A stretch of DNA of 64,000 nt, taken from contig NC_067196.1 in the NCBI RefSeq assembly GCF_000699445.3, positions 35,360,616 to 35,424,615 of the forward strand, read 5' to 3'. This document shows positions 21,001 to 32,830 of the stretch, in pieces (the first letter of the stretch is position 1; the number at the start of each line of letters is the position of its first letter). This DNA is from Schistosoma haematobium (Eukaryota; Platyhelminthes; Trematoda; Strigeidida; Schistosomatidae). Position numbers and translations under genes: made by a program. The notes below the pieces were generated by a model. That model worked only from the letters and a program-made list of their open reading frames with translations. It ran no database searches and had not been told where the DNA came from.

Positions 21001-24000
21001 TTCAGTTGTACAAGATGAAATACAAGATAATTCTCTTCCATGGAATGAGGCGACTAAAATGCCAATCGTCAACTCGGAAACATTGGAAGACACGATAGCT
21101 CAGTGTGATAAACCAGATGAAGTATCTAGCAGTGGTATTAAACCTTCAGTTTCCAATGTAAACCGAAATGATTCGCCTTCCAGAAGATTAGAGGTTAGTA
21201 TCCAAATGAGTTTTGTGTAATATATGTATAATCAATTTGGGAACGCTAATCTTCAACTACTCTGTAGCAATATATTAAGTGAATATAGAAGGTTTCACCA
21301 ACACTATTTTATTCAAGTTATCACTTGCAGATGCGAATTGTTAGTTTTTTTTAACGAAGCTCCTAAGTGATCTAGTCGCGATGCTATAAAGTCTAGAATG
21401 TTTTTTTGTTGGATGGAAACGTCTTATTACTAGCAATTTATGGATAGTGTTAATTTCGAAGATCACGCCTCAGTATTCACGTGCCCTCAAATGCCCTGGT
21501 ACGGTCGAGAGTGAGTTGGGTTAGCTCTCCTTCTCGAAATGCTCTCACATGGCCATGCGTATACAGCCACTACTAGGGAAGTCTTACTCACTACCTTCTC
21601 ATGGCGAGGGTGTTGTTTACGAAATTGAGAAGACGAAAAGCAAATGTCCGGCGCTTTAACCGGGTTGGTGAACATGGAGAGTCCACCTAGGGGAGTCGGA
21701 AAACCGTGATTCCAAACCAATGGTGCACATGGGCTCCAGTACCCTGAGGGAACAAATGGCGTATGAACCAATTATTGGTCACCGGCTACCATGGGACTGC
21801 ATCTCCTTACGATGCTCCACTGCCTTGTGGATCAGACCTTCATGTCGAAGGCTCGGTGTGTGGCCCCCTGAGAAAACCACCTGCTTCGGTTTGGGTACCC
21901 TGACAGTATCACAGCCCTCACACATATCAAGTGAGATTTGTGTGGTGCATATGTATTTGGTGCCTCCTTGTACCAATATCTATGTGTTAAAATAAAAAAA
22001 TATACAGTATTCACGTTAGACATATAATTAATCAGCGACTCAGAGTTCTATACAGTTTATCTGTTTCCGCTCGTGTCCTGCCCTAGTAATACTGGAAACA
22101 AGTTAACAAGTCTTAAGCTTTTGGATTCACATAAAAGTAATAAATTCATCATCCATTATGAAAGTTTATGAATTCTAATACTTCACTGTTCGTCTTAAAT
22201 CTTATTCGAATTCGGTGACGTTTAGTGGATGAAAAAATTTTGCTTTGACTTTATAGCTCGACACAACTGGAGATGAAAGTGATTTGGCTGGTTGTCAAGT
22301 TCTGAGACCTATTGGTCAACTTGAAGCATTTGTACAAAACTTAAATTCTGAAGTTTCTAGCTCAGTAACGTCTGTACCATTGCACAGTGGGTCTCCAAAA
22401 TCCACAAGCGACCCATCTGCTCATTTGAGTTGTGTATCATCTATGGAGGACCTAAATCATCAGGTAAATCAAATTTATATTCCTAATTTTTATGTGTTTG
22501 GAAGATAGTTCTACTCTTGACAGCATGATTATCGTAGTTTAGGTAAAAAATGAGTCAGTAACCGAAAGATGACATCCTAGTTTATGTGAATTCCCTCTTT
22601 CGTAAAATATCGGATTTAACCCCGACTAAGATTATCTTATTATATATCGTATAAATTAGATTATCTTTTTGAAATATAGTCACCTAAAAAGCTTCAGTGC
22701 ATGTTTTCGAATCTCTAATGATCCTCAATTGTAAAAATCGCAGCAGCAAGTCTTAAAAGTCTAAGTCGTTGATCTAATTTACTGTAGTGTATGGTCATGA
22801 AACCTAATAAATACTTCTGTAAAGTACATTACTCCAGTTGGTTTGAAATTTGATTTTTCAGTTTCATTCTTACTGTTATGGTTTCTTCGTTAGCACCAAA
22901 AATTCATGTTAGATTTACTTAAATCTCCCAAAATAACTTGTAAGACCTATTTTCTCTCATTTGTTTTTTGTAACTTTAGATTTCGTGTTTTTATTTTCAA
23001 ACTGCCTGTTTTTTCTTAGCATTCATAAGATGTCCTCCTTATCAACTTGTCGATGTCTGTGTTATCTCGTCACCGTTTTCAAGAATATCAGTCCCTAAGT
23101 AGGATATATGATTATGTATTTTCCATCTTTATTTCTGACGTTACTGACCTGAGTTCGGTTTAAACACAATAGAGTCGCATTACCAAAATTATCTGGTCAT
23201 TGTATTTATAGACTGTTTTTATTTTCTAGGGATCAATTACTTCATCTAACTCACTCTTACCTGTTTTGGTTGGGGTTAGACGTCCCCGTTCACCAGGAAT
23301 GGATTCTAGTGGTAGTGATCCTAATGTTTCAACAAGCAAAGATGCAGATTTGTCAGAAAGTCCCGCCAAAAGACGTAGACTTCCGTCTTCAGATTTAACT
23401 GAAACGGTAGAATCTAGTACAGATTCATTAGTAAGTTTTGGTCAGTGAATTGTGATACGATGTTTTGATAACTATAAATTCAATAAAAGTTTGAGATTAT
23501 GTCACTTTCTAGTTCCGAAGGTGATATATTTTCCATCGAATTCTTATTGTTTGCTTAGGTTCGGGCTCCCGGTGCAGTATTCCAGCCCTCACACATATCG
23601 AATGATTTGTGTGGCGCGTATGCATTTGGTGCCTTCTTGTATCAGTGTTTATGTGTTTAAATAATGATGGTAAATAAGTGATAATTAGTTACTTGAGATT
23701 ATTTATTGTTACATTCGTTTATACACTTTTGATTATGAACCCTAATTTATATTATCTTTAAACTATTTTTAGTTTCCAAATCTGAAATGTTATTGTTAGC
23801 CATCCGTTCGCACCCAGTAATTTTTCTCCTGATGTCGAAAAAATAGTTGCTGTGAAGATGACATCGTTCTTGCTATGTGTGTATTATCTAAGGCAGGTTG
23901 TTTAATTAATCAACTACCATTACAAATAATCTCTTATTAAATGAACATATGTTTCATTTCAAATCGGAAAACTATGCATGTAGCATCAAAACATCGACAA

Positions 24001-24668
24001 ATCATAAGCATTTAAAACCGATGAACAAAGTTGGATTCAAGTTCACCACTCGGTTCTCTTTTGTTTTATTCAGATCTTTTATTTAAAATTTTATGAGTTG
24101 TTTTAATGTACTTGTGTAGTAGAAAAATAAATTCAGAGGATTTATTTTTTAGATTTCAGTCTATGATTATATAAAATAATAGTCTGGGAAATGTTAACAT
24201 TTTCAAATTTAGCCATAAGTGCAAAGTTAATGCCATTCAGTAGGTATATTCTTACTATAATCTATGCATTTGAGACTGTCTAACGTATTTATATCAATCT
24301 TTTTTTCGTTCCAACAGGTTGGCATTAGTTTCCAGATTGTGACTTCATCATCTTTGGCACTGAATGATTCTCCTCCCATTATTATGTGTAATCCTACGAA
24401 TCAAACTCGTGATATGGATTCTGGTGAATGCATTTTCGAAGCTTCAGAAAATCCTAGTTCTGGTCAGTCTGTAGTCGATCCAATCTCAGCTAGTGATAAC
24501 ATATCTAACTTACATGAAGTAGTGAACATTAGTTTCGCACAAAATTCTGAGTCAAGTTCAGAATCTGTAGAAGGAAGTGAGACAGTTTTGATAAACAATG
24601 ATAATATTGGTCTATCAACTGTAAACTTGTCGAATATTAATTCGGAAACCGGAGAGGAAGAGTCATAA
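18034..24668 (+). CDS. PPP4R2: Protein phosphatase 4 regulatory subunit 2 homologue
   Basis: Ten coding exons: 18034-18070, 18106-18187, 18221-18385, 18420-18513, 18547-18584, 20127-20520, 20774-21193, 22257-22463, 23230-23430, 24318-24668. All introns are GT-AG, phases agree, and the total is 662 codons plus stop. PPP4R2 joins PPP4C and PPP4R3 in protein phosphatase 4, acting in DNA-damage response and centrosome/microtubule functions. The conserved N-terminal domain is clear: '[18 protein letters not shown]', '[20 protein letters not shown]', '[20 protein letters not shown]' and '[20 protein letters not shown]', close to human 'GIPFTIQRLCELL' and 'TDKFLRGVEKNVMVVS'. The C-terminal 500 residues are acidic and Ser-rich with a basic 'AKRRRLPSS' in exon 9, as expected for the disordered family tail. 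The first four introns are 33-35 bp. The start is the only ATG that gives a family-like N-terminus. I could not check upstream non-coding exons. Confidence 0.9.
18634..18960 (-). mobile_element. 5'-truncated CR1-like LINE 3' end inside PPP4R2 intron 5
   Basis: The minus-strand frame reads '[20 protein letters not shown]', '[20 protein letters not shown]', '[10 protein letters not shown]', the same ORF2 C-terminus as 17717-17860 but a different, better preserved copy. The 3' end carries two tandem CCATTTGAA units (about 18640-18660). Homology ends near 18955. It lies within the first long intron, in antisense orientation to the gene, so it is spliced out. Confidence 0.8.
18961..20126. other. 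PPP4R2 intron 5, remainder
   Basis: Intronic AT-rich DNA with no recognisable feature apart from the 3' splice site (TTTTCAG) ending at 20126. Confidence 0.5.
21471..22016. mobile_element. Dispersed repeat copy 1 with 12 bp target-site duplication
   Basis: A body of about 522 bp (21483-22004), less AT-rich than its surroundings, inside PPP4R2 intron 7. The 12 bp CAGTATTCACGT occurs directly before it (21471-21482) and directly after it (22005-22016). It ends in an A-rich tail just before the second duplication, so insertion by LINE-type target-primed reverse transcription is likely. A nearly identical copy is at 29366-29885 and a tail fragment at 23551-23668. Open frames on both strands exist in both copies, but they match each other only because the repeat is the same; I see no known protein domain. 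Probably a non-autonomous SINE-like element or the 3' end of an unrecognised LINE. Confidence 0.75.
23551..23668. repeat. Tail fragment of the 520 bp repeat
   Basis: Diverged copy of the last 110-120 bp of the repeat at 21471-22016 (shared CAGCCCTCACACATATC and the TATGTGTT end), inside PPP4R2 intron 9. Confidence 0.65.
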
Positions 24669-25137
24669 CATCTCTTTTTTAATCATAACTACCAATGTTT
24701 TCTAGAAAAATATTGTGGTTTCAAGAAATTTCATAAAAATACTTTTTAAGTGTATATCATATTACTTTTATTATCGTTGTAAAATTTTTGAACCTGCTTG
24801 CTTTTTTCAGATTTTCTGATTGTAATAGTTATTTTTAATATTATTTCGTTAGTCAAGCTTGATGCAGTGTACTATTCGTAACTATGTCAGTCTTTAAAAT
24901 TGATAGAGGGCAATCTCATTTATCGGTTATTTTGGTGTTTTAAGTGGCTTATTTTGTTTCTCATTGTAAATCTCACTCTTAAACAACTATATCGTTTAGT
25001 TTCGAGACGAAAGATGTTATCATTTGACAATTTGAATCTTATTTTACTTTTTGCCGACAGTCAATTTAATAACATTGTATCACACAAATTAAAGAGTTCC
25101 TATCAGAACTGTAAGGATTTACAAGTTTTATAATAAA
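24669..25137 (+). promoter_or_regulatory. PPP4R2 3' UTR with candidate poly(A) signal
   Basis: AT-rich sequence after the stop codon. AATAAA at 25132-25137 is the best polyadenylation signal I see; others are possible in such AT-rich DNA. Confidence 0.4.
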
Positions 25138-25548
25138 AAATGCTAGGTTATTGTCACCATTATTTTTGTATTTAAATTTTACATACTTGGGAGATGATCT
25201 AACTTAGAAAAAATCTTGTAAGCTAAGATTTTAGTTACTTGACACTTAAAAATTCATTTGGATTTCGAAACGTTGAAAAGTAAAGGCACCGATGTGTTTA
25301 GCCAATTATTTTTTTATTACGTTAGTTATATATATCTTGGGACGTGATATAAATGCGTGTCGCTCCGAGCTATCACACCTTAGTAAAGCATAGAAAAATA
25401 AATAATTAACCAAAGTCGAAAACGCAAAGAAGTGACAATGATAAAATCTATTTCATTGAAAAATGAAGTACTAAGACATATAGTTCAAAAGGAATAAATT
25501 AGGACGATAAATGACATAAACGCAATCCATACCACTCATTGTTTGAAG
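25138..25548. other. Intergenic, no feature seen
   Basis: AT-rich, no coding or repeat signal recognised. Confidence 0.4.
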
Positions 25549-25764
25549 TTATAGATTATGGTTGTAGTTTTGACACCAACTAGTAAATCGATATCTCCTT
25601 ACACGGATCAGATCAGAATTCAGTGTCTCAAAATAACCATCTAAAGTTGGCTCATGTTCAGAGATTCTTTTTGTCTCATAATATGTAGGTGTACGTTTCA
25701 TATGTGGTAAAATTGAGATGTTACATTGAAGACTATTCAACTTACAACAAATCTTTAAGCATCA
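25549..25764 (-). CDS. Candidate terminal exon, unknown protein
   Basis: About 70 open codons on the minus strand, ending in a stop at 25549, with protein-like composition ('HMKRTPTYYETKRISEHEPT', 'LDGYFETLNSDLIRVRRYRF'). There is no convincing ATG, so if real it is the last exon of a minus-strand gene. It matches nothing I recognise and lies convergent to the end of PPP4R2. Length and composition alone do not prove coding; it could be chance. Confidence 0.22.
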
Positions 25765-27909
25765 AGGAGAACGCATGTCAATTGCGTCAAGAAATAATAG
25801 AAGACAGTTATGAGTAAAAAGGAAATGGTCAAATAATATTACATAGATGTAACGTCCGTCGTATAATAGAAATTGCTCTAGGTTTATTGTGCTTTTATAG
25901 CATTATCTTCGTATGTATTGTGGATTCTTGCTTTGAGATTGAAAACATTTCAACTATTTGTAAGTTTGTATTATCCTATAAAAGCTCCCAAAACGGTTGT
26001 GTTTAGTAAATAATCATTCTTCACATGTGTTTATCATATCTGTTAAACGTGGTTGCCCCAAAATATGCTAGGAGTCTTATATCAAACTAGCTATATTTTT
26101 CTCCCTATTTCTCCACTCATAAAGTAGTTCCTTAATGATTGTAAAATTGATGTTCAAATTTGGGTATGTCATTAAATATTTAAGAGTAATTTAACTGAAC
26201 TTTCGGCGGACCAATGAGGTATAAAATAACTGATCTCGGATTTCGGCGCGACATTCACTCATCCATTTGGCTAAATAAAATTTTGGCATTATGGATGGTG
26301 TCAGTTCGTGATGAAAACCCTAAATCTAATTCCTAACCCTAACCATCAACCGTAAATCCTAACTCTAATTCCTCACACAGGTTTATAACCCTCATTTGGT
26401 CTTAATCACTAGATGGGCACCCTCAGGATCACTTTAACGTCGCTCAAATATCGTCCATAAATTCTAGTTTCACCGAACTTTCTAGTCAGCTCACGGTATA
26501 CTGTTAAATCAACTGCTCTCACTCACTGTAGGTCGAATCAATTTGATTATGAATGTAATTACAGTGCTGTGAATTCTTACATTTTTTTAACCATTATGGT
26601 GTTTCTTTAATATTAGTTTCTTAGTAAGATAGGTAGTATTAGACATAATTTCATTATGAATGAAATCTCGCTTCGTCTCCTAAGTTTCCACAAACTGAGC
26701 ACTATGTAATTTACATCGAATTGATTTTGGTCACTTCACCAAAATTCTCCGAAATCATACGGTCAGAATAATCGGTTCAAAGGGGATACAAATGGGGGAC
26801 ATATATATATCAGAGGCTATAGCTATTTACCGACTCAGGCCTAAACTTTGTATACAAAGCAGTTGATCAATCCCTCATTCTACCATGGTCTTAACCTTCA
26901 TTTCTGCATCCCATAGTCTATCGTTTTTCCTACTCTTTCCCAATTATTTTTCATAACTATCAATTAGTCATTATTACAACTTTCAATTATTCTTTTCTTA
27001 ATATCCATCAAGTGGTCAGTTATCTTCACCTTAACATTTCTCATTAGCCGTTGAATTGTTATGTAGCTTCCTTTCAATATCTGAGTTTTGTAAACAACTT
27101 GCGACGCGATACTAATTCAATTTGACATCACTGACTGACAACTTCTGGTTGTCGACAGCAGTCAATCCATGTTGTAAATTATCTTCAAACCAATATCGTA
27201 TGTTAAACATTTCAGGAATATGGTTTTTAATCAGTACCTATCTTCTAATTATGATTCATTGATTCCTATCCCAATGTTATTCATCCCTAATGATATTACA
27301 TTGTTTAAAGAATACATTCATTATTTTTTAGTCTGGGATTTATCACCGTACTGGTAATTACTAAGCAATGAAGGCCTTCTGTATTGTGAATAGTTTCTAC
27401 GACAGATATAATTTTTTCTTTGGTTTTCAAGGAGAACATGAACAAAGAGAATCAGTAAGTAACATCCAATAATGAGAGTAAATTAATTTGTTTATTGACA
27501 AATTTTCAAAATAAAACTTGACATCAATACACGTTTTATTGCCTCAGTGTTCGTATTGCTATTTTTCTACGACATAGATTACAATAAAAGTTTTAATCTT
27601 TTTGATTCCATGTTCCTCTGTGTAGTATACCAGCACAATTATTGCATTTAAAGCAAACTAAATGAAAGAAATTAACTCTTATTTCAAGGTGTTCTGCCGG
27701 ATATGCTGGTTATGAACATGTTTCACATATTAAGAGTCCAGCCACCTGACCATCTGATAGTGATTCAAATAAACTGTGACAATTAGTGGAGGTATTGTGA
27801 CTTTTGTTTCAAGTTGTGGATGATAATTACTGACTATATCTTTTAGTACAATGACTGAACTAAAATTGTTCAACTCGCACAAATTTCTTTTATCTTAATG
27901 CTCTTTCGA
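25765..27909. other. Intergenic, mostly featureless
   Basis: No gene recognised. At about 26318-26375 there is a short imperfect telomere-like stretch (CCTAACCCTAACC and variants), within a less AT-rich patch (about 26210-26500) that may be an old repeat. Confidence 0.35.
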
Positions 27910-28580
27910 TTATGATTCACTATTAGGGATAGTTTCTCTCGATTTATCACTGAGTATATCCTTGAAATTTGATAAATTGAATTGGTGATGCTCTGGTATC
28001 TGTGATTGAAAATAATCGGATTGTGATATTTCACCAATCGATAGGGGGATTTCTTGATCTAAGTCAATTAATGTATTAAACACAAGGTTATGTAAATGTT
28101 ACCAAACTGTCATTTCAGATACCGTAAGAGATTCTTTTGAAATTGATGCAACAATTCTATTCTGGTTATATACGTCAACAACCTGATCCTTATTATGATT
28201 TTTCATTGTTGTATCTGTAGAATCGTTCATCATTTGGGCTTTGTTATTAATCGATTCAGTGGAGTCATCTTTATTTACTTCAATCGTTTCATTCAATGGA
28301 ATAATTTTCAACTTATCAATTATATTATTCTCTTTTTGTGAAGCACCTTCAGATTGTGTCAGATTTTTTGTCTTTGCTTTATTAGACTTCAATGTTGAAA
28401 ATATACTTGAATTTTTAACAGTTGAAGATTTATCAATTGCAGTCTTTCTTTTATATATTACTACCATTGAAGTAACTACTTCTATGAATTCAGTGATCAT
28501 CTTGTTGTGCTGATGAGGTGTGGAAACTTGAACCAATGAATATATGCTCCTGGTTCTACGTTTTAGCTGACTTATTGATG
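27910..28580 (-). pseudogene. Long coding-like frame with one in-frame stop, unknown protein
   Basis: On the minus strand one frame stays open from about 28580 to 28099 and, after a single TAA, for a further 62 codons to 27910. Both parts read like protein: the first contains 'MITEFIEVVTSMVVIYKRK' (short hydrophobic stretch then basic residues) and a polar Lys/Asn/Ser-rich tail; the second contains 'LIDLDQEIPLSIGEISQSDY' and 'FQSQIPEHHQFNLSNFKDIL'. An unspliced random frame of this length is unlikely in DNA this AT-rich. It could be an exon of an unknown membrane protein with a stop variant, a recent pseudogene, or a protein that ends at 28099. No family recognised. Confidence 0.4.
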
Positions 28581-29365
28581 TCTATCAATAATATATCATG
28601 TGTTTGATGATAAGAATATTTGGCACATAGAGCAATCCTTTTGCTGTTTGTACGTTTAGTTATCATAGTTGGGAATGTTCTGTGAAAAGTGTGATCATTT
28701 AGTTTAGAGAAGGGTAGTTCTTTCAGTTATTCTATAGGAGTTATTCGTTGATTATATAATGGACATCGTTTAGTATTGCCATAATATAAGTATGATTGGT
28801 AATAATTGTTGACAATTTCTATGCTGTTGCTTACTCTTATCATATTTATTGTACACCAGTAAAGTTCCAAGCATTTGTAAAAAGATAATTGTGCTTTTAA
28901 TAATCGACGTTTTTGTAATATAATCAGCTTGATACAATTATCAGTTTGTTTCAATTGAATAAAATAGTCTTTCTTGTACATATACATGAATCATACCAAA
29001 TACAAATGAATTTCTTTATAGCAACTTATCCTTGTTATATAACGAACATTCTCAGCAAGTGGTAAACACCTAAGATTCACTAATTCAAATAATAAGATTG
29101 ATTGATTTTTTTAAATCACAGTTATACTACTGATTTTTATATGGTATTTAAGTGATTCATGTTAACTTCTGTGATTTTGATGGTTGATAATGTATCACTT
29201 GATTAGAATTATGTCTAACTTTTTAAGATGTTTTCCACTTTTTATTGCCATCTGAAACAAATATAATTTTTTTTAGCTTTTTAGCGGTTAGTTCATTTTC
29301 TGAAACTGTTCAATAAAACAAGAAAAATAATGATAAGTGAATATGTCATGTCAGTTAGTTATGCA
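28581..29365. other. Intergenic, no feature seen
   Basis: AT-rich; small frames only. Confidence 0.4.
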
Positions 29366-29885
29366 TGTGCCCCCGAATGCCCTGGTACGGTCGAGAGTGA
29401 GTTGGGTTAGCTCTCCTTCTCGAAATGCTCTCACATGGCCATGCGTATACAGCCACTACTAGGGAAGTCTTACTCACTACCTTCTCATGGCGAGGGTGTT
29501 GTTTACGAAATTGAGAAGACGAAAAGCAAATGTCCGGCGCTTTAACCGGGTTGGTGAACATGGAGAGTCCACCTAGGGGAGTCGGAAAACCGTGATTCCA
29601 AACCAATGGTGCACATGGGCTCCAGTACCCTGAGGGAACAAATGGCGTATGAACCAATTATTGGTCACCGGCTACCATGGGACTGCATCTCCTTACGATG
29701 CTCCACTGCCTTGTGGATCAGACCTTCATGTCGAAGGCTCGGTGTGTGGCCCCCTGAGAAAACCACCTGCTTCGGTCTGGGTACCCGGACAGTATCACAG
29801 CCCTCACACGTATCAAGTGAGATTTGTGTGGTGCATATGTATTCAGTGCCCCTTTGTACCAATATTTATGTGTTCAAACAAAAGA
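29366..29885. mobile_element. Dispersed repeat copy 2
   Basis: About 520 bp, nearly identical to 21483-22004 in the same orientation (I note fewer than ten substitutions, mostly in the last 130 bp). An imperfect flanking match (AGTTATGCAT before, AGCTATGGAT after) may be a mutated target duplication. Confidence 0.75.
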
Positions 29886-31132
29886 AGCTATGGATTTATG
29901 AATTTAAAAAATAGTTTCACATATATTCCGAAGCATAGCTTGATGAGTTCACTACTTGTTATTGCTAGAGAAAATGATTTCCAATTTGTTTGATAAGCAA
30001 ATTTTCAGTCAACTACATGCAAACAATGAGCGCTTAGTTTATGATACCTATGTATTCAGTCATTATCTTAATAACTAAAGCAAATAAGATATCAAACTAC
30101 AAATTCACTTATTGTTATTCTGACTTTTATGAACGATAGAGAATGATAGCATAAATCAACACTTGTAAATTTTCAAAAACTAGATTTAAATTTATTAGGG
30201 TAATACGGTAAAGCTAGTAGGAAATGTTGATTTCCAACCTTCGTACTTGATCTCATTTTTGTAATTGAAAGTTCCTCCAGACTATCTCGTTTCATGATAA
30301 CACCATTCATAAACCTCAGCAATATTCTCAGTGAATCGTTGAATTTATAATCTTAAAACCATGACAGAATTTGAAGTTACATTGTTATGTGTTATATCTC
30401 ACAGTAAATATTACGAGCAAACACTACTATGTCAGTTGGTGTTGCGTTATCAACAGCTATTAAGGGTAGAGTCCAGGACCAAAATAAAACTTTTACAATC
30501 ATACAGTCAAAATTGAAGTACATAACATCATGAAAAGCATCTATTTAAACTAAGAACCTTTTTCTAAAATATTAAATACTAAGATTCTCTGTTATTTCTT
30601 CCTCTTCGTTGTGAATTAGTTAGATTCCACTTTTCATATATATTTAAATTCTTGAATAGGTATTATTCCAGTTTATTGGTTAGTAAATTTGCAAGTTCTC
30701 AGGAAGTGTTAATGACATATTTGTCTTGTAGATTTCTGATAGCTTGTATAGTTCTAAAAGTGTTTGCAATTTTTGATGATATTAATAATTATGATGAATA
30801 GCATAGTTTTAGTCTTTATAGATTTAATGTAACTAGGGAATTTATTTCGGTGTTTATTTTGGATTTTCACTTAGATTTCAGGATGTTTATAATATTTGTG
30901 ATATTTCATTGGTATACCTTCCTAGGGAAAATTGTCATTTCATTTTATGACTGATTCAATGAATACACTTTATCCTTGACTTAATTTTAAATACTTTAAT
31001 TTAAGTACAGCTTTATGTCATCTATTTTGGTAAAATGTCATCATATAGAATAGAAATGATAGAAAATTTGATTTTCGCATTAATTACATTCAACTTTCAG
31101 TTTTAATGGAAACTGGAAAAAAAGGATGCTAA
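29886..31132. other. Intergenic, no feature seen
   Basis: AT-rich, no reading frame or repeat that I can support. Confidence 0.4.
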
Positions 31133-31228
31133 ATGGATAACGAGGAAACTGTATTTATTGAAATAGAATGCACTGAATGTGATGCCATATGTTTAGAAGG
31201 ATTATCATTGAGTCGATCAAATATCAAG
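31133..31228 (+). CDS. Candidate short first exon, unknown protein
   Basis: ATG followed by 31 codons ('MDNEETVFIEIECTECDAIC', 'LEGLSLSRSNIK') and a GTAAAA donor at 31229. A 3' splice-like TTTCAG lies at 31095-31100. No further exon could be linked, so this may be chance. Confidence 0.15.
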
Positions 31229-31554
31229 GTAAAAGGACACGAATAATGTATGAAATAAATTCTGTCAACTTTAGATGACTTTTCTAAGATGAAAAATAGG
31301 TCGGTTATGACAATATATTCAATAGAAGCAAAATACAAAATTGACTTTGAACCAAACTTATGAAAAAAGAATTTACGTAATGCTAAAAATGGTTAACTAC
31401 TGTAACCGTAAATGTATGGTGGATTCCCGATAGACTGAATAGTTAAGAGGTATTACAGTCAGCTTTAATTTAACAGTTACCGATCCGTTATCTTTAGGTG
31501 AAAAACTTTGCTAATAAGTTTACTCCATTTTTTGCTTAAAAATTAATTTCAATG

Positions 31555-31710
31555 GTTAAGATCGAGTCAGTTGAAGCTAGACCACCATGGAAACACTGGA
31601 CAGCCGTCTCGTCCTATTGTGGGACTCCTGAGCAGTGCGCATCCACGACCTCGCCCCCTGCGAGATTCGAACCCAGGACCAACTGGTTTCGCGCGCGTAG
31701 TTAAGTGCTT
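31555..31710 (-). mobile_element. tRNA-headed SINE, type 2, with decayed hammerhead
   Basis: On the minus strand: a tRNA-like head with B box GGGTTCGAATCTC (near 31670), then the hammerhead-derived segment, then the family tail ending CTGACTCGATC. Same family as 36890-37105, 43412-43645, 45662-45850 and 53566-53662. The hammerhead at 31593-31638 has core changes CTCAGGA and GAGA in place of CTGAGGA and GAAA, so it should be inactive. Confidence 0.7.
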
Positions 31711-32515
31711 GTGCAAAATAAACGAATAATTGCCAGTTTAAAACTGGACCAAAGGTAAACATCATATAAGTACAATACATATATAATAATAGCAACACAT
31801 GTACACTACGTACTCAACGACAATTTCAACATGGCAGTAATAGCATTGATTTCAAAGATAATGTATTTTATAAGCACACTGAGAGAATAAAGATCAAAAT
31901 GAAGATTGCTACTTATAAGTGTTTGAAAGTAGCTTGAGTGTTTTCATTTAATTTATTGCTAACGTTGCACATGTTTCCAAGCTTTAAATATCGAATGTGA
32001 AAAAAAACAATTTTCTGTGCATTCTGGAGACAGTTTTAGATGCGAATAGTAGCCCATAAGTGGCTGGGTTGAATAAAGGAGAAAAATATTGCTGGGGAAC
32101 ATAATAGACGCTACTTTCTTCCTAGAAAAATATTTCATACATCTTTATCACAGACTGGTTAAATTACATTGAGTTATTTCTTTCAAAAAATAAGAAAAAT
32201 AAATATTGTTTAAGGAACTTAAATGTTGTATTATTGTCTGTAGGAGACAAGTTTGTTGTCCGTTTAAGATTTTACAGTAGTACCAAAAAATTTGTTGCTG
32301 AATTTTATGAGAAATGGACAAAATAAATCATCCGAACTTATTTTTCATTTCACTCTGTCTGGATTCTAATAAATGATGCTTTAGTTTTTATTTATAGTTA
32401 TTGCTGTTCCAAGTTACAAAAAACGAGGCACCAAAGAGTATAGTCTGTTGTCGGAAAAGAAAATTTTTGTGAAAAGTTGAATTATATGATTCTTTCAAGA
32501 CCATAGTTTTTCTAT

Positions 32516-32830
32516 AAGCAAAGATGGATAGTGACTAGCAGTGGAATCCATGATGCGCGTTTGAAGTGAAAATTATTGGGTTTGAGTCCCGGAGTGAACA
32601 TCAACTGTAGGATGGAGGTACATCCAACTGACGAGCTCCAATTAGGATGAGACACGCGTCCTGGATTCCATTGCTAGCCACTACCCATCTTTGCTTAGAA
32701 TGCTTGTGAATTAAGTCGATATCGAGGCAATCCTCACAGGATGCAAATATGCCAACAAGAGACTGATCGATTGCTGTCCTAAATAACAATGGGAAGTTAC
32801 AAGCAAACAACATCAATTGAACATAGTTTT
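32516..32830 (+). mobile_element. Sm-alpha-like SINE, type 1
   Basis: Plus-strand copy with a B box (GGGTTTGAGTCCC near 32580), hammerhead segment 32622-32666 and family tail to about 32825. It is preceded (32516-32565) by an inverted piece of another copy covering the 3' half of the hammerhead. Confidence 0.75.
32622..32666 (+). ncRNA. Hammerhead ribozyme remnant (type 1)
   Basis: CTGACGA core box kept, ending in ...GTC before CTGGAT, but the GAAA box is GAGA. Probably inactive. Confidence 0.6.

Noticed and set aside
21487..21995. Overlapping open frames on both strands in the 520 bp repeat, and the same set at 29355-29993, as protein genes
   Set aside because: They are the same repeat inserted twice; identity between copies reflects recent transposition, and no frame has a known domain.
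28505..28535. CTGATGAG followed by GGAAAC as a hammerhead
   Set aside because: No room for stem II, no NUH triplet with pairing stem I; chance match inside the coding-like frame.
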